Shown one piece after another: positions 8,160 through 22,305 of a stretch of DNA of 58,815 nt; position 1 is the first letter of the stretch; each line of letters starts with the position of its first letter. The notes beneath the pieces were generated by a model, which made no database searches, was not told the origin of the DNA, and saw only the letters and a list, made by a program, of their open reading frames with translations. The stretch is from assembly GCF_019061365.1 (NCBI RefSeq), contig NZ_JAHPPD010000004.1, positions 1 to 58,815 of the forward strand. The letters are read 5' to 3'. The translations under genes were made by a program, and so were the position numbers. The stretch comes from Lentilactobacillus dabitei (lineage in GTDB: Bacteria > Bacillota > Bacilli > Lactobacillales > Lactobacillaceae).

Positions 8160-9245
8160 ATGGATGAAATTTTCGACAAATTACAAGCTGTAGTTGATCG
8201 TTATGATGAACTGAATGAATTGATCAGTGATCCAGAAGTGATTGCGGATACTCAAAAGTTCATGAAACTGTCAAAAGAAGAGGCAGATCTGCGGGACACC
8301 GTGGCGGCCTTCAAGAAGTATCAAAAAGTGACGGGTCAATTAAACGACGACAAAGAGATGCTGCGAGAAAAGATCGATGATTCTGACCTGGAATCAATGG
8401 TTAAAGATGAAATTTCCGATTATACAGAACAGAAGGAAAAGCTTGAGAGTGAATTAAAGGTTATGCTGCTTCCAAAGGACCCCAATGATGACAAGAATAT
8501 CATCATGGAGATCCATGGAGCCGCTGGTGGGGATGAAGCCAGCTTATTTGCAGCCGATTTGTTTAGCATGTATTCCAAGTATGCTGAGCGCCAGGGTTGG
8601 CAAGTTGAAGTGGTTGATAAGAATGAAACCGAAGTCGGCGGATTCAAAGAAATTGCCTTGATGATTACCGGCGACAAGGTTTATTCAAAGCTGAAGTACG
8701 AAAATGGTGCCCACCGGGTTCAACGGGTGCCAGTGACTGAATCAGCCGGCCGAGTTCATACTTCCACCGCGACTGTTGGGGTGATGCCTGAAGAAGAGGA
8801 CGTTGATATTGATATTGACCCTAAAGATATTCGAGTGGATGTTTATCGTTCATCTGGTGCTGGTGGTCAGCATATCAACAAGACGTCATCTGCGGTTCGA
8901 ATGACCCATTTGCCCACAGGAATTGTTGTTGCCATGCAAGACGAGCGTTCGCAACAGCAGAACCGTGCCAAGGCAATGAAAATTTTGAAGGCCCGGGTTT
9001 ACGACTACTATTCACAACAAGAACAAGATCAATACAATGCTGAACGAAAGTCTGCTGTGGGAACGGGTGACCGCTCTGAACGAATTCGGACTTATAATTA
9101 TCCTCAAAACCGGGTAACCGATCATCGAATTGGATTGACCCTTAACAAATTGGATCGAATCATGAACGGTGAACTTGGTGAAATCATTGATGCGTTAATT
9201 TTGTCTGATCAAGCCAAGAAACTTGAGAATTTGACCAATGAATAA
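8160..9245 (+). CDS. prfA: Peptide chain release factor 1
   Basis: 361 residues, the usual RF1 length. It recognises UAA and UAG stop codons and triggers peptidyl-tRNA hydrolysis. The anticodon-like PVT tripeptide is at 191-193 (RF2 would have SPF) and the catalytic GGQ is at 235-237. It overlaps prmC by 8 bases. prmC methylates the GGQ glutamine of this very protein, so the pairing is functional. Confidence 0.97.
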   Translation: MDEIFDKLQAVVDRYDELNELISDPEVIADTQKFMKLSKEEADLRDTVAAFKKYQKVTGQLNDDKEMLREKIDDSDLESMVKDEISDYTEQKEKLESELKVMLLPKDPNDDKNIIMEIHGAAGGDEASLFAADLFSMYSKYAERQGWQVEVVDKNETEVGGFKEIALMITGDKVYSKLKYENGAHRVQRVPVTESAGRVHTSTATVGVMPEEEDVDIDIDPKDIRVDVYRSSGAGGQHINKTSSAVRMTHLPTGIVVAMQDERSQQQNRAKAMKILKARVYDYYSQQEQDQYNAERKSAVGTGDRSERIRTYNYPQNRVTDHRIGLTLNKLDRIMNGELGEIIDALILSDQAKKLENLTNE

Positions 9246-10092
9246 TGCAGATAATGTGACTTATTTTGAAGCCCGGAAATGGGCTTCTTTTCGTGTTAAA
9301 GGGAATTCAAATATCGATATGTACGATGTGGATTTCATTCTTCGCCACCGCGCACACTTATCTGCGACCCAATTGTTAATTGATTATCAGCACAAAATGC
9401 CAAATGATCTGTGGCACACATTCCAAGAGGATATCAGTAAACTGATTGCAGGAATGCCACCTCAATATATTGTTGGCCAGGCAGCCTTTTATGGACTTAC
9501 ACTCACAGTTGGCCCAGCAGTGCTGATTCCCCGAGTTGAAACCGAAGAGTTGGTTGACTGGATTTTAGCCGAAACTCAGCAGAAATCTGGTCAACTTTCT
9601 GTGTTGGATATTGGAACTGGAAGTGGGGCAATTGCCCTTGCGCTTAAAAAGGAACGATCCCAGTGGCAAATGACTGCTAGCGATGTCTCTGATGCCGCAT
9701 TGCAAGTCGCCAAAAGCAATGCTGATCGGTTGAGCTTAAAGGTGAAATTTATTAACAGTGATGTGTTTGAGCAGATTGATTCACAATTTGACGTGATCGT
9801 CTCAAACCCACCGTATATTTCCCACAGTGAGACCAATTATATGGATCAAAGTGTCATCCATAATGAGCCGGATTTGGCTTTGTATGCTGAGGAAAACGGT
9901 TTGGCGATTTACAAGCAGATCGCTGCCGGTGCTGCCGCCCATCTAAAACCAGGTGGCCGACTTTTTGTCGAGATCGGGTTTCACCAAGAGGATGCAGTGG
10001 TCGCGATTTTTTCTGAAGCGATGCCAACCGCGACAATCAGTGTTAAGCATGATGCAGCTGGGCATCAGCGAATGGTTCAAGTAAGGAAATGA
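9238..10092 (+). CDS. prmC: Release factor glutamine N5-methyltransferase
   Basis: 284 residues. An N-terminal helical domain is followed by a SAM-dependent methyltransferase domain with DIGTGSG at 124-130 and the substrate-glutamine motif NPPY at 190-193. It methylates the Gln of GGQ in RF1 and RF2. The start ATG lies inside the end of prfA, so translation is coupled. Confidence 0.96.
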   Translation: MNNADNVTYFEARKWASFRVKGNSNIDMYDVDFILRHRAHLSATQLLIDYQHKMPNDLWHTFQEDISKLIAGMPPQYIVGQAAFYGLTLTVGPAVLIPRVETEELVDWILAETQQKSGQLSVLDIGTGSGAIALALKKERSQWQMTASDVSDAALQVAKSNADRLSLKVKFINSDVFEQIDSQFDVIVSNPPYISHSETNYMDQSVIHNEPDLALYAEENGLAIYKQIAAGAAAHLKPGGRLFVEIGFHQEDAVVAIFSEAMPTATISVKHDAAGHQRMVQVRK

Positions 10093-10102
10093 GGTTAATA
10101 AA

Positions 10103-11125
10103 ATGGAAACTTTAATGTTGAACGGCGATCAATTGGATACCGCCGCCAAAATCATTCAGCAAGGTGAATTGGTCGCTTTCCCAACCGAAACGGTATATGG
10201 GTTGGGAGCAGACGCAACCAATGAATCAGCCGTTAAAAAAGTTTATCAGGCAAAGGGCCGGCCAAGCGATAACCCATTAATTGTGACCGTGACAAGTGTT
10301 TCAATGGTGGGAACATATGTGGCTGGTTTTAGCGATGATGCCAAAAAGCTGATCAAACAATTCTGGCCAGGTTCCTTGACAATGATTTTTAAGCTCAAAC
10401 CGCATGCTCTTTCCAAAACGGTGACGGGTGGTCTTGACACTGCAGCTTTCCGTTTTCCGAATAACCAACTCACCTTGGATTTGATCACCAAAGCGGGGGT
10501 GCCAATCGTTGGCCCCTCAGCCAATACTTCCGGCAAGCCAAGCCCAACAACTGCCCAGCATGTTTATCATGATTTGAACGGTAAAATTGCAGCTATTTTG
10601 GATGATGGCCCAACAACGGTCGGAGTTGAGTCAACCGTCTTGGACATGTCAGTTGACACGCCATCAATTTTACGACCAGGGGCGGTCACTAAAGGAGATA
10701 TTGAAGCGGTGATTCAACGGCCAGTGATGGATGAATTGCATCATGTGGGCATGAGCCAGACGCCTAAAGCACCTGGGATGAAATATAAGCACTATGCCCC
10801 TGATGCTCAGGTCTATATCGTGGACCCGGACGATAACTGGCAGGAGGTTGCCGACTGGATTGGTGCCCATCATCAGCCAGTCGGTGTGATGGCGTTCAAT
10901 GATGTGATCAATTCGATTGATTGGCCGAAAAACACCGATGTCATTTCGTTAGGGGATGACGCAAAATCCGCTGCCCACGATCTTTTTGCAGAGTTGAGGG
11001 ATTTTGATAATCACAAACAATATAAAACTGTATTTGCGCAAGGCCTTAAACCAACTGGGATTGCGGAGGCCTACATGAATCGATTGAATAAATCAGCTGG
11101 GCAAATGCATTTTAAGCAGTTATAA
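10103..11125 (+). CDS. ywlC: L-threonylcarbamoyladenylate synthase (Sua5/YwlC type)
   Basis: 340 residues, two-domain Sua5 form. It makes threonylcarbamoyl-AMP from threonine, bicarbonate and ATP for t6A37 modification of ANN-decoding tRNAs. The YrdC domain shows FPTETVYGLG near residue 27, KGRPSDNPL, and SANTSG. The linker PGMKYKHYAP leads to the C-terminal Sua5 domain. It lies 10 bases after prmC with a GAGG ribosome binding site, in one operon with other translation-factor genes. Confidence 0.95.
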   Translation: METLMLNGDQLDTAAKIIQQGELVAFPTETVYGLGADATNESAVKKVYQAKGRPSDNPLIVTVTSVSMVGTYVAGFSDDAKKLIKQFWPGSLTMIFKLKPHALSKTVTGGLDTAAFRFPNNQLTLDLITKAGVPIVGPSANTSGKPSPTTAQHVYHDLNGKIAAILDDGPTTVGVESTVLDMSVDTPSILRPGAVTKGDIEAVIQRPVMDELHHVGMSQTPKAPGMKYKHYAPDAQVYIVDPDDNWQEVADWIGAHHQPVGVMAFNDVINSIDWPKNTDVISLGDDAKSAAHDLFAELRDFDNHKQYKTVFAQGLKPTGIAEAYMNRLNKSAGQMHFKQL

Positions 11126-11162
11126 TCAATCTGTACCACAATAAAATAGTGAGGTGTTGCAG

Positions 11163-12404
11163 TTGAATTACGATTACAAACAGCAGGATCCTGAACTTTG
11201 GGATGCATTTGCGAACGAAGAAAACCGTCAGGAACATAACATTGAACTGATTGCTTCCGAGAACATCGTATCAAACGCCGTTCGGGCAGCTCAGGGATCA
11301 GTGTTGACCAACAAGTATGCTGAGGGTTATCCGGGCCGTCGGTATTATGGTGGCTGTGAATACATTGACATCGTTGAGCAGTTAGCCATTGATCGGGCTA
11401 AGGAACTGTTTGGTGCTGAATACGCCAATGTTCAACCTCACTCAGGCTCTCAAGCCAACCAGGAAGTTTACGCTGCTTTATTGAAGCCTGGTGACAAGAT
11501 TTTGGGAATGGGATTAGATGCTGGTGGTCATTTAAGTCATGGGGCCAAGGTCAGTTTTTGTGGTAAGTTGTACGATTCTTATTCGTATGGACTCGATCCG
11601 AAGACCCAATTAATTGATTATGACGAGGTTGCTAAAATTGCCAAGGATGTTCAACCTCAATTGATCATTGCCGGTGCTTCAGCATATAGCCGAATTATTG
11701 ATTGGCAGAAGTTCCGCGACATTGCCGATTCCGTTGGTGCCTACTTGATGGTTGATATGGCACATATTGCCGGTCTTGTAGCAACTGGTTTGCATCCAAG
11801 TCCAGTTCCTGTAGCCGATGTTGTGACCACAACGACTCATAAAACATTACGGGGCCCTCGTGGCGGTATGATCCTTGCCAAAGCTAAGTATGCTAAAAAG
11901 CTCAACTCAGCCGTATTCCCCGGCAGCCAAGGTGGACCGTTGGAACATGTCATCGCTGGTAAAGCTGCTGCTTTTTACGAAGATCTGCAACCCTCATTTA
12001 AGCAGTATGGTGAACAAGTTATTAAAAATGCGAAGGCGATGGCTGATGAACTTCAAAGTTCAGCCAAAGTGTCAGTATTGACGGGTGGTACTGATAATCA
12101 TTTGATGACGATTAATCTCACTCAAACTTCTTTAAATGGAAGAGATTTACAAAATATCTTGGATTCGGTCCACATTACGACCAATAAAGAGTCCATTCCA
12201 AATGATCCATTGCCACCTTCAAAAACAAGTGGTCTTCGTTTAGGAACGCCCGCCATAACAACTCGTGGATTTGATGAAGAAGATGCCCGTCAAGTTGCCA
12301 AGTTGATTCTTCAAGTGATCGATAATCCAGAAGATGAAAGTAATTTACAAGATGTTGCTAATAAAGTAGAAGCATTAACTCAAAAACATCCAATTGAATC
12401 GTGA
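11163..12404 (+). CDS. glyA: Serine hydroxymethyltransferase
   Basis: 413 residues from TTG 11163, chosen because GAGGTG ends 6 bases upstream. GTG 11154 and TTG 11157 are less well spaced. It is a PLP enzyme converting serine and tetrahydrofolate to glycine and methylene-THF. The Schiff-base lysine is Lys227 in [23 protein letters not shown] and [11 protein letters not shown] are also conserved. It ends in a strong terminator, closing the tdk-to-glyA run. Confidence 0.96.
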   Translation: MNYDYKQQDPELWDAFANEENRQEHNIELIASENIVSNAVRAAQGSVLTNKYAEGYPGRRYYGGCEYIDIVEQLAIDRAKELFGAEYANVQPHSGSQANQEVYAALLKPGDKILGMGLDAGGHLSHGAKVSFCGKLYDSYSYGLDPKTQLIDYDEVAKIAKDVQPQLIIAGASAYSRIIDWQKFRDIADSVGAYLMVDMAHIAGLVATGLHPSPVPVADVVTTTTHKTLRGPRGGMILAKAKYAKKLNSAVFPGSQGGPLEHVIAGKAAAFYEDLQPSFKQYGEQVIKNAKAMADELQSSAKVSVLTGGTDNHLMTINLTQTSLNGRDLQNILDSVHITTNKESIPNDPLPPSKTSGLRLGTPAITTRGFDEEDARQVAKLILQVIDNPEDESNLQDVANKVEALTQKHPIES

Positions 12405-12412
12405 TTTAGTGA

Positions 12413-12446
12413 AGCTCGAAACTAATTGTGGTTTCGGGCTTTTTTG
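12413..12446 (+). terminator. Rho-independent terminator of glyA
   Basis: A ten-pair stem, 12413-12422 with 12431-12440, one G-U pair, followed by a run of T to 12446. Confidence 0.92.
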
Positions 12447-12508
12447 TGAATTTAGCGACCACATGTGTGATACAATTATTTAGAAATATAAATAAGGAGT
12501 GGGAAATA

Positions 12509-13138
12509 ATGGGTAAGTTTCAAGTTATGGATCATCCACTGATTCAGCATAAGTTATCAATGATTCGGGATAAAAATTGTGGGACGAAGGAATTTCGTGA
12601 AATTGTGAATGAAATCGCAACTTTGATGGCGTTTGAAGTCTCGCGTGACATGCCCCTTGAAGATATTGATATTCAGACTCCTGAAGGCATTGCACATGCC
12701 AAACAAATTTCAGGCAAGAAGGTTGCCATCGTGCCAATTCTTCGGGCTGGAATCGGAATGGTCGACGGCATTCTGGACTTAATTCCTGCAGCTAAGGTTG
12801 GTCACATTGGGATGTATCGAGACGAGAAGACACTGGAACCTCACGAATACTTTGTCAAATTACCTTCTGATATTGAGCAGCGCCAAATTTTTGTTGTTGA
12901 TCCGATGCTTGCAACCGGTGGTTCTTCCATCATGGCCATTGATGCCCTCAAAAAACGTGGTGCCTCAAATATCAAGTTTGTTTGTTTAGTTGCCGCTCCA
13001 GAAGGGGTAAAAGCATTGCAGAAAGCTCACCCCGATGTTGACATTTACACGGCAGCCTTAGACGAGAAGCTAAACGATAAAGGCTATATTGTACCTGGCT
13101 TGGGCGATGCAGGTGACCGGTTATTTGGTACTAAGTAA
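12509..13138 (+). CDS. upp: Uracil phosphoribosyltransferase
   Basis: 209 residues, exactly the family length, from ATG 12509 with AAGGAG upstream. It converts uracil and PRPP to [15 protein letters not shown] is the PRPP-binding loop. The C-terminal [11 protein letters not shown] tail binds uracil. It is flanked by terminators on both sides and so is a single-gene unit. An extension upstream to 12428 would run through the glyA terminator and is not credible. Confidence 0.97.
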   Translation: MGKFQVMDHPLIQHKLSMIRDKNCGTKEFREIVNEIATLMAFEVSRDMPLEDIDIQTPEGIAHAKQISGKKVAIVPILRAGIGMVDGILDLIPAAKVGHIGMYRDEKTLEPHEYFVKLPSDIEQRQIFVVDPMLATGGSSIMAIDALKKRGASNIKFVCLVAAPEGVKALQKAHPDVDIYTAALDEKLNDKGYIVPGLGDAGDRLFGTK

Positions 13139-13161
13139 TTCGAAAATGATGATTGTTGTGG

Positions 13162-13187
13162 TGGAGCGAATGTAATCGCTCCATTTT
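13162..13187 (+). terminator. Terminator of upp
   Basis: TGGAGCGA (13162-13169) pairs perfectly with TCGCTCCA (13176-13183) and is followed by TTTT. Confidence 0.85.
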
Positions 13188-13371
13188 GTATTATCCAGGA
13201 TTTAATTTAGTAAAAAGCTGGCAAATATGATTCAAAGTCGTTTGATTTTATTAATGTTTTGTCAGCTCTTCGAGTTTGGTCGGTTGTGATTTCACGTTCA
13301 TAAACCTGACATGAGGTTGATAATTGTGTTAAGGGCGCGCTTTAAAAGGTGCGAAGATTACTAATATTGTT

Positions 13372-13400
13372 TTGAATTTTGTGATGATTGGTGGTATAGT
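13372..13400 (+). promoter_or_regulatory. Promoter of the ATP synthase operon
   Basis: TTGAAT (13372-13377), 17-base spacer, TATAGT (13395-13400) with an extended-10 TG. About 130 bases of leader precede atpB. Elsewhere in the 13190-13531 gap I see only an imperfect hairpin near 13213-13268 and no gene I believe. Confidence 0.75.
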
Positions 13401-13531
13401 TTCAATTGTATTTGGACAATATTGTGTGTCCATTACCATCGCAAAGTTTCACTTTGGTAATCATGTCTTCTTGACCAATAACCAGATTGATTTACTTGCG
13501 TATACTGTATCTTGGAAAGAGGTGAGATTTT

Positions 13532-14245
13532 GTGAGTGGAGGAACTCCTTCGACTTTTGAATTTTTGGGTCTGACGTTTAACGTGGGGAACATGATCTCC
13601 ATTTTAATCGCTTGTGCAGTTGTATTAGGCCTTGTGTATGCATTGTCAAGGCACCTTACTATGAAACCGGGTAAGGGTCAGAACGTTCTAGAATATGCTG
13701 TTGACTTCACTAATGGAATCGTGAATAGTTCGATTCCGGGTGCCACAAGCAAGTTTTTAGGGCTCTGGGGGTTTACCTTGTTTATGTTCATCATAATTGC
13801 GAATTTAGAGGGTCTATTTTTGCATATTGATGTATCAGGTGTAGCATATGTCAAAAGTCCAACTTCCGATCCGGTGGTGACGATGACTTTGTCTCTGATG
13901 ACGATGACGCTTGCACAATTCTTAGGAATTCGAAAGCTGGGTTATAAGGGACATTTTGAGAATTACTTGAAGCCATTTGTATTTTTCTTACCAATTAATC
14001 TGTTCGAGGAGTTTACTAATTTCTTGACGTTAGGTTTGCGACTATTTGGTAACATTCTTTCAGGTGAAATGCTTCTTGGCATCATCGTTGGCATGGCTCA
14101 TGGTGGGCCGGTCATTTGGATCGGTGCATTCATCCTGGAATTGGTTTGGACTGGTTTTTCAGTCTTTATTGGATGTATTCAGGCCTATGTTTTTGTAACA
14201 TTGTCCTCAGTTTACATTTCTCGAAAGATAGAACTAGAAGATTAA
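13532..14245 (+). CDS. atpB: ATP synthase Fo subunit a
   Basis: 237 residues, polytopic membrane protein with five or six hydrophobic segments. It forms the proton half-channels next to the c-ring. The essential arginine is in LGLRLFGNILSGEML. The start is GTG 13532 after AGAGGTGAG. It is first in the order a-c-b-delta-alpha-gamma-beta-epsilon. No atpI-like gene precedes it. Confidence 0.96.
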   Translation: MSGGTPSTFEFLGLTFNVGNMISILIACAVVLGLVYALSRHLTMKPGKGQNVLEYAVDFTNGIVNSSIPGATSKFLGLWGFTLFMFIIIANLEGLFLHIDVSGVAYVKSPTSDPVVTMTLSLMTMTLAQFLGIRKLGYKGHFENYLKPFVFFLPINLFEEFTNFLTLGLRLFGNILSGEMLLGIIVGMAHGGPVIWIGAFILELVWTGFSVFIGCIQAYVFVTLSSVYISRKIELED

Positions 14246-14267
14246 CAAAATTTTTTTAGATTATTAA

Positions 14268-14495
<228 letters not shown>

Positions 14496-14537
14496 TGACT
14501 AGTATCGCTAAATATACAAAGAAGGAGGTGCCAATTG

Positions 14538-15047
14538 ATGTTTTCATATTCGATAGTTGGAGCTCAGCTTTATGTTGGTGACATGCTGTTTGTGATGCTT
14601 AGTTTTCTTGTTTTAATGTGGTTGATCAAAATCATTGCATGGAAGCCAATCACTAAGATGATGCAAAACCGTTCAGATAAAATTGCCAGTGATATTGATT
14701 CTGCAAAAGAGTCACGGACTAAGGCTGCTGAATTAGCAGCAACCCGTCAAGCTGAATTGCAGAAAACCCGTGAAGATGCAAACAGAATTATTAACACCGC
14801 AAAGCAAAATGGACAACAACAACGTGAAAAGATCGTTGAAGATGCACGAAATGAAGCATCTAATCTTAAGAGTTCTGCTGAGAAGGATATTGAACAACAA
14901 CGACAAGAAGCTTTGGCTAATTCTCGAAAAGATGTGGCAAGCCTGTCTATTGAAATTGCAACTAAGATTATTTCAAAAGAATTAAACGCAGATGATCAAA
15001 AAGGGCTTGTTGATTCTTATATTGAAGGGTTGGGTAAGCAGAAATGA
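14538..15047 (+). CDS. atpF: ATP synthase Fo subunit b
   Basis: 169 residues from ATG 14538, seven bases after AAGGAGGTG (TTG 14535 would be too close). One N-terminal membrane helix is followed by a long charged coiled coil, the peripheral stalk that holds F1. It overlaps atpH by four bases (ATGA). Confidence 0.95.
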   Translation: MFSYSIVGAQLYVGDMLFVMLSFLVLMWLIKIIAWKPITKMMQNRSDKIASDIDSAKESRTKAAELAATRQAELQKTREDANRIINTAKQNGQQQREKIVEDARNEASNLKSSAEKDIEQQRQEALANSRKDVASLSIEIATKIISKELNADDQKGLVDSYIEGLGKQK

Positions 15048-15586
15048 CATTAGATAGTATGACAGCTTCAAAAAAATACGCTAAAGCCATGTTCGAAGTT
15101 TTGACGAATACGAATGAACTCGAATCTGGTTACGCTGATTTGCAAGAGCTCAGAAAAGTGTTTGCTGCTAATCCTAAGTTGATTGATATTCTTGATGATA
15201 TTCGAGTTGCCGATAAGGACAAACAGTCCCTCCTCGCTCCTATCACCGAAAATGCTTCAGATTTTATTAAAAACTTTTTAAAAGTCGTTGCTGATTATCG
15301 TCGCTTTCCACAAATTTTGGATATTATTGATCAATTCCAAAAAGTATATGAAGATGATAAAAAGATCGTCAGGGCAGAAGTTGTTTCAGCAACTGAACTC
15401 AGTGATGATCAACGTGATCGATTAGCAAAGGCGTTTGAAAAACGGGTTGGAGCTGCCAAGGTTATTTTTGATACGAAAGTCGATTCATCACTCATTGGTG
15501 GTGTTATGATTAAGTCTTCTGATATGACAATTGATGGCAGTGTTAAGACACGAATTAATAAAGTTAAGGAATTATTGTTAAATTAA
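15044..15586 (+). CDS. atpH: ATP synthase F1 subunit delta
   Basis: 180 residues. N-terminal helical bundle (YAKAMFEVL) and C-terminal sequence [20 protein letters not shown] typical of the delta/OSCP family. It links the b stalk to the top of alpha3beta3. Translation is coupled to atpF through the ATGA overlap. Confidence 0.95.
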   Translation: MTLDSMTASKKYAKAMFEVLTNTNELESGYADLQELRKVFAANPKLIDILDDIRVADKDKQSLLAPITENASDFIKNFLKVVADYRRFPQILDIIDQFQKVYEDDKKIVRAEVVSATELSDDQRDRLAKAFEKRVGAAKVIFDTKVDSSLIGGVMIKSSDMTIDGSVKTRINKVKELLLN

Positions 15587-17179
<1,593 letters not shown>

Positions 17180-17198
17180 TTAAGGAGGGTGAGATTAC

Positions 17199-18113
17199 AT
17201 GGGTGCTTCGCTAAACGATGTTAAACATCGGATTACTTCTACAAAGAAGACGCGTCAAATTACGAATGCTATGGAAATGGTCTCACAAGCTAAGCTTAAC
17301 CAGATTCAGAAGCATACGAAGAGTTATGCGGAATATGCAAGCCAAATCAAATCTGTTGTATTACATTTAGCCCAGTCTCACATTTTGGATGGGTTAAGTC
17401 AGTCCTCAGGTCATGCAGCCGAAAATGATCAGTCTAAAGCTAAGAGAACGGCGTATTTGATTATAACTTCCGATCGAGGAATGGTTGGCAGTTATAACAG
17501 TAACGTTATTCGAGAAACCAACCAATTTATTGACGGCCATTCGGGTTCGAATGACTATCAGATATTAGCCGTTGGTGGAACCGGTTCTGACTTTTATCGG
17601 AAACGGGGAACTAACGTTGCATACGAATATCGTGGTGTGAGTGACGTGCCGACGTTTAATGAAGTTCGCCAAATTGTAAAAATGGTTACAACCATGTATA
17701 ACAAAGGTGAATTTGATGAATTATACGTTTGTTACGAACATTTCGTTAACCGTTTGATATCTCGGTTTAGAGCTGAAAAGATGCTTCCAATTGATGATGA
17801 AGCTATTCAAAGCCAAGCTAGCCAGGATATCGAGGTTAAGCCAATGACTGCTGAGTATGATGTTGAACCATCCGAAAAGGAAGTTTTAAATGTAATTCTT
17901 CCTCAGTATTCTGAAAGCTTGGTATATGGGGCAATTCTAGATGCCAAGACGTCAGAACACGCTTCTAGTTCAACTGCCATGAAGTCTGCATCTGATAATG
18001 CGGATGATTTGATTTCGTCACTGGAATTACAGTATAACCGGGCTCGGCAAGCTGCAATTACCACTGAAATTACCGAAATTACCGGTGGTCAAGAAGCTCT
18101 TAGTCAACAATAA
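17199..18113 (+). CDS. atpG: ATP synthase F1 subunit gamma
   Basis: 304 residues, central rotor shaft. Both terminal helices are present: the N-terminal [19 protein letters not shown] and the C-terminal [19 protein letters not shown], which form the coiled coil inside alpha3beta3. AAGGAGG precedes the ATG. Confidence 0.96.
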   Translation: MGASLNDVKHRITSTKKTRQITNAMEMVSQAKLNQIQKHTKSYAEYASQIKSVVLHLAQSHILDGLSQSSGHAAENDQSKAKRTAYLIITSDRGMVGSYNSNVIRETNQFIDGHSGSNDYQILAVGGTGSDFYRKRGTNVAYEYRGVSDVPTFNEVRQIVKMVTTMYNKGEFDELYVCYEHFVNRLISRFRAEKMLPIDDEAIQSQASQDIEVKPMTAEYDVEPSEKEVLNVILPQYSESLVYGAILDAKTSEHASSSTAMKSASDNADDLISSLELQYNRARQAAITTEITEITGGQEALSQQ

Positions 18114-18120
18114 AATTTAG

Positions 18121-19572
<1,452 letters not shown>

Positions 19573-19588
19573 AGGAGGAGGATTCTAA

Positions 19589-20005
19589 TTGGCTGATAAT
19601 TCAGTTCTTACCGTTAGTATCGTTACTCCTGATGGAAATGTTTATGAGCATACTGCAAATATGTTAGTGGTTTCAACAAAGTCAGGACAAATCGGAATCA
19701 TGGCTAACCATGTCCCGATCATCGCAACCTTGGCTGTTGATGAAGCTCGAGTTAAGTATGATGATACTGAAGACAATATTGCTGTTAACGGTGGATTCCT
19801 TGAGTTTTCCAATAACATGGCAACCATTGTCGCTGATAGTGCCGAGAATCAACAAGATATCGATATTGCACGGGCTCAAAAGGCTAAGCAAAACGCTGAA
19901 CAGCGGATTGCTGCCGCTCGTCAACGCCAAGACAAAGCTGCTTTGGATCGTGCCCAAGTTGCTTTGCGGCGAGCAATTAATCGAATCAATGTTGCTAAAA
20001 AGTAA
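19589..20005 (+). CDS. atpC: ATP synthase F1 subunit epsilon
   Basis: 138 residues from TTG 19589 after AAAGGAGGAG. N-terminal beta sandwich (GQIGIMANHVPIIATL) and C-terminal helical hairpin rich in Ala, Arg and Gln, which inhibits ATP hydrolysis in related enzymes. Last gene of the operon, followed by a terminator. Confidence 0.95.
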   Translation: MADNSVLTVSIVTPDGNVYEHTANMLVVSTKSGQIGIMANHVPIIATLAVDEARVKYDDTEDNIAVNGGFLEFSNNMATIVADSAENQQDIDIARAQKAKQNAEQRIAAARQRQDKAALDRAQVALRRAINRINVAKK

Positions 20006-20010
20006 TTTTG

Positions 20011-20052
20011 AAAGACTGTGTTCAAGTTTAGGCTTGATGGCGGTCTTTTTTT
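20011..20052 (+). terminator. Terminator of the ATP synthase operon
   Basis: A 16-base stem (20011-20026 with 20033-20048, two internal mismatches, two G-U pairs) is followed by a T run to 20052. Confidence 0.88.
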
Positions 20053-20068
20053 GTTGTTTAAAGAATTA

Positions 20069-20158
20069 GAGATTGGAACAATAGACGTTTTGATCCCAGA
20101 ATTTATCTAAGTGGCTATGGCGATCTATGCGAATGATTACAAATTGGCAATTCATATA
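20069..20158 (+). repeat. Interspersed hairpin repeat, copy A (hairpin deleted)
   Basis: Matches copy C (38678-38872) at both flanks: the left flank through GTTTTGATC.CAGAATTTA, then directly the right flank from TATCTA.GTGGCTA through GATGATTAC. The 85-base hairpin core present in copy C is missing exactly between two TTTA tetramers. The rest of the gap 20159-20565 holds no gene or structure I can name. Confidence 0.75.
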
Positions 20159-20565
20159 TGTCCAAGCTGTTCGCATAAGGTGCTTGGTCAATGCAATTTT
20201 GGCTTTACATAATGGATGTGAGCAGTCCGTTGTAAGCAGCAGTTGGAGGAACATAGCCAACGGTACCCCTACTGGCATCGATTGAACAGAGAAGAGAAAC
20301 TCACGTTATCTGATCATTTAGGACAAACAAGCCACTCTCAGCATTAACGCCGGGGTACGAAAATAGTCAAATTTTAGCCGTAAATTCTTCGTATTGATTT
20401 GATATTATTTGGGACATCAGTTTTAGAAACATGGGGCTTATTGATATTGTGGATTCTATAACATAGTTTGCGGTTGATTGAAAATATGATTTCCGGGTTC
20501 TCCTAATTATGTCGGTGATTTGTAGGCGTTAATTGACTTTTTTTTCTAAAAGGAACCGAAAAGTT

Positions 20566-20594
20566 AAGACAAGTTTGCGTCTTTATGATATAGT
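20566..20594 (+). promoter_or_regulatory. Promoter of the DUF1146-murA unit
   Basis: AAGACA (20566-20571), 17-base spacer, TATAGT (20589-20594) with an extended-10 TGA, 24 bases before the first gene. Confidence 0.65.
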
Positions 20595-20618
20595 TGACTT
20601 TGAATTGGGGGAAGATGC

Positions 20619-20849
20619 ATGAGAACAATTGGAATTCAAGCTGTAATTACACTTGTTACATATTTTCTTTTTATTGCGATGGCATTTTGGAGTGTTCAAG
20701 AAATCCACATCGAACGATATATCCCAATGAGAGCTTTACCCGGCAAACTCCTGATCGTTTTACTTGCAGTCGCGATTGGGTATGGAGCCAGCTCTTTTTT
20801 CCTTTCTTTTATTGATAATATTCGTAATTTAATATACTTAGTAAAGTGA
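20619..20849 (+). CDS. DUF1146 (YwzB-like) small membrane protein
   Basis: 76 residues with two hydrophobic helices, about 8-28 and 44-66, separated by a polar segment ([12 protein letters not shown]). It matches the DUF1146/YwzB family, whose genes are regularly found just upstream of murA in Firmicutes. GGGGGAAG precedes the ATG and murA begins 16 bases later. The biochemical role is unknown; context suggests envelope synthesis. Confidence 0.85.
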   Translation: MRTIGIQAVITLVTYFLFIAMAFWSVQEIHIERYIPMRALPGKLLIVLLAVAIGYGASSFFLSFIDNIRNLIYLVK

Positions 20850-20865
20850 TGTAGGAGGCGTTCTT

Positions 20866-22179
20866 GTGGAAAAGATTATTGTGCATGGTGGTAATCCACT
20901 GAAGGGAACTGTACATATTGATGGTGCTAAAAATGCGGTATTACCGATTCAAGCAGCTACTATTTTAGCAAGCGAAGGTCAGACAACCATTTCAAATGTA
21001 CCGTTGTTATCCGACGTTTATACGATGAACAAGGTATTGCGATTCTTGAATGTTAAGACGCATTTTAATGAAGATGCCAATGACATTACGTTTGATGCAT
21101 CTTCTCAACTTTCAAGTGAAGCACCTTTCGAATATGTTTCAAAGATGCGAGCATCGATTGTGGTGATGGGTCCGTTGTTGGCCCGGCTTGGCAAGGCAAA
21201 GGTTGCTTTACCAGGTGGGTGCGCGATTGGTTCGCGACCAATTGATTTACATCTGAAGGGATTTGAAGCATTAGGTGCTCAAATTGAACAACATGATGGT
21301 TACGTTGAGGCATGCGCTCCCAACGGACTTGTTGGTACAGATATCTATCTTGATTTTCCAAGTGTTGGTGCTACTCAAAACATCATGATGGCTGCAACCC
21401 TTGCAAAGGGTAAGACGGTGATTCAAAACGCCGCCCGCGAACCAGAAATTGTTGATTTGGCAAACGTCTTAAACAAGATGGGGGCAACCGTCATTGGTGC
21501 TGGAACTGAGCAGATTCGAGTTCAAGGAGTGGCTAAGCTCCATGGGACTGAGCATGCAGTTGTCCAAGATCGCATTGAGGCTGGGACCTTTATGATTGCA
21601 GCCGCTGTGACTAAAGGTGACGTCATGGTTGATGGCGCGATTGCAGAGCATAACAAGCCGTTGATCTTGAAAATGCGTGAGATGGGTGTTCAAGTGATCG
21701 AAACTGATGAGGGTGTTCGGATTATTGGACCAGATCAACTTAAACCGGTTGACGTTAAGACCTTACCTCACCCAGGCTTCCCAACCGATATGCAGCCACA
21801 AATGACTATCCTTCAGCTCTGTGCCAATGGTAGTAGTTCAATGACCGAAACGGTGTTTGAGAATCGTTTCATGCACATGGAAGAATTACGCCGGATGAAT
21901 GCGCAATACACAATTTCCGGGCGAACAGTTGTGATGCAGGGTCCAACCGACTTCAATGGCGCCGAAGTGGCAGCCAGTGATTTGAGAGCCGCTGCTGCCT
22001 TGGTGATTGCCGGATTGGTTGCATCAGGCTACACACAAGTTCGCAATTTACAATACTTAGATCGTGGATATCACGATTTCCACAAAAAATTAGCAAGTCT
22101 TGGCGCTGAAATCAAACGGGTTGACGTTCAAGATGACGACTCAATTATTCTTAATCAATCATTAAAGAATCGCTTATAA
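20866..22179 (+). CDS. murA: UDP-N-acetylglucosamine 1-carboxyvinyltransferase
   Basis: 437 residues from GTG 20866 after AGGAGG. Catalyses the first committed step of peptidoglycan synthesis, adding enolpyruvate from PEP to UDP-GlcNAc. The reactive cysteine attacked by fosfomycin is Cys119 in [11 protein letters not shown]. The N-terminal DGAKNA loop (Lys22, Asn23) binds substrate. As the copy beside the ATP synthase operon it is most likely the primary MurA (MurAA type); a second murA elsewhere is common in this group. Confidence 0.96.
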   Translation: MEKIIVHGGNPLKGTVHIDGAKNAVLPIQAATILASEGQTTISNVPLLSDVYTMNKVLRFLNVKTHFNEDANDITFDASSQLSSEAPFEYVSKMRASIVVMGPLLARLGKAKVALPGGCAIGSRPIDLHLKGFEALGAQIEQHDGYVEACAPNGLVGTDIYLDFPSVGATQNIMMAATLAKGKTVIQNAAREPEIVDLANVLNKMGATVIGAGTEQIRVQGVAKLHGTEHAVVQDRIEAGTFMIAAAVTKGDVMVDGAIAEHNKPLILKMREMGVQVIETDEGVRIIGPDQLKPVDVKTLPHPGFPTDMQPQMTILQLCANGSSSMTETVFENRFMHMEELRRMNAQYTISGRTVVMQGPTDFNGAEVAASDLRAAAALVIAGLVASGYTQVRNLQYLDRGYHDFHKKLASLGAEIKRVDVQDDDSIILNQSLKNRL

Positions 22180-22190
22180 TTAATCAAATG

Positions 22191-22224
22191 GGGTTGAGAT
22201 CGTTATTGATCTCAACCCTTTATT
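22191..22224 (+). terminator. Terminator of murA
   Basis: GGGTTGAGATC (22191-22201) pairs perfectly with GATCTCAACCC (22208-22218), followed by TTTATT. Confidence 0.9.
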
Positions 22225-22257
22225 GCCTGAGATGGCATTCGAATCGTCATTTTTATG

Positions 22258-22266
22258 TGGTATAAT
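22258..22266 (+). promoter_or_regulatory. Extended -10 promoter of the mbl-rodA operon
   Basis: TGGTATAAT (perfect TATAAT at 22261-22266) lies 40 bases upstream of mbl. The -35 match is weak. Confidence 0.6.
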
Positions 22267-22305
22267 GTTTTTTTGAGATAAAAGTTTTCAGGAGGAAGTA
22301 CACAG

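Noticed and set aside
13372-13560. A 62-codon open frame before atpB that could have been an atpI-like gene
   Set aside because: It starts at the atp promoter -35, overlaps the atpB start, has no ribosome binding site, and its sequence is not AtpI-like.
20159-20565. Search for a hidden gene or RNA in the atpC-DUF1146 gap
   Set aside because: Frames are short and unlike proteins, and no strong hairpin or known RNA motif was seen beyond repeat copy A and the promoter.
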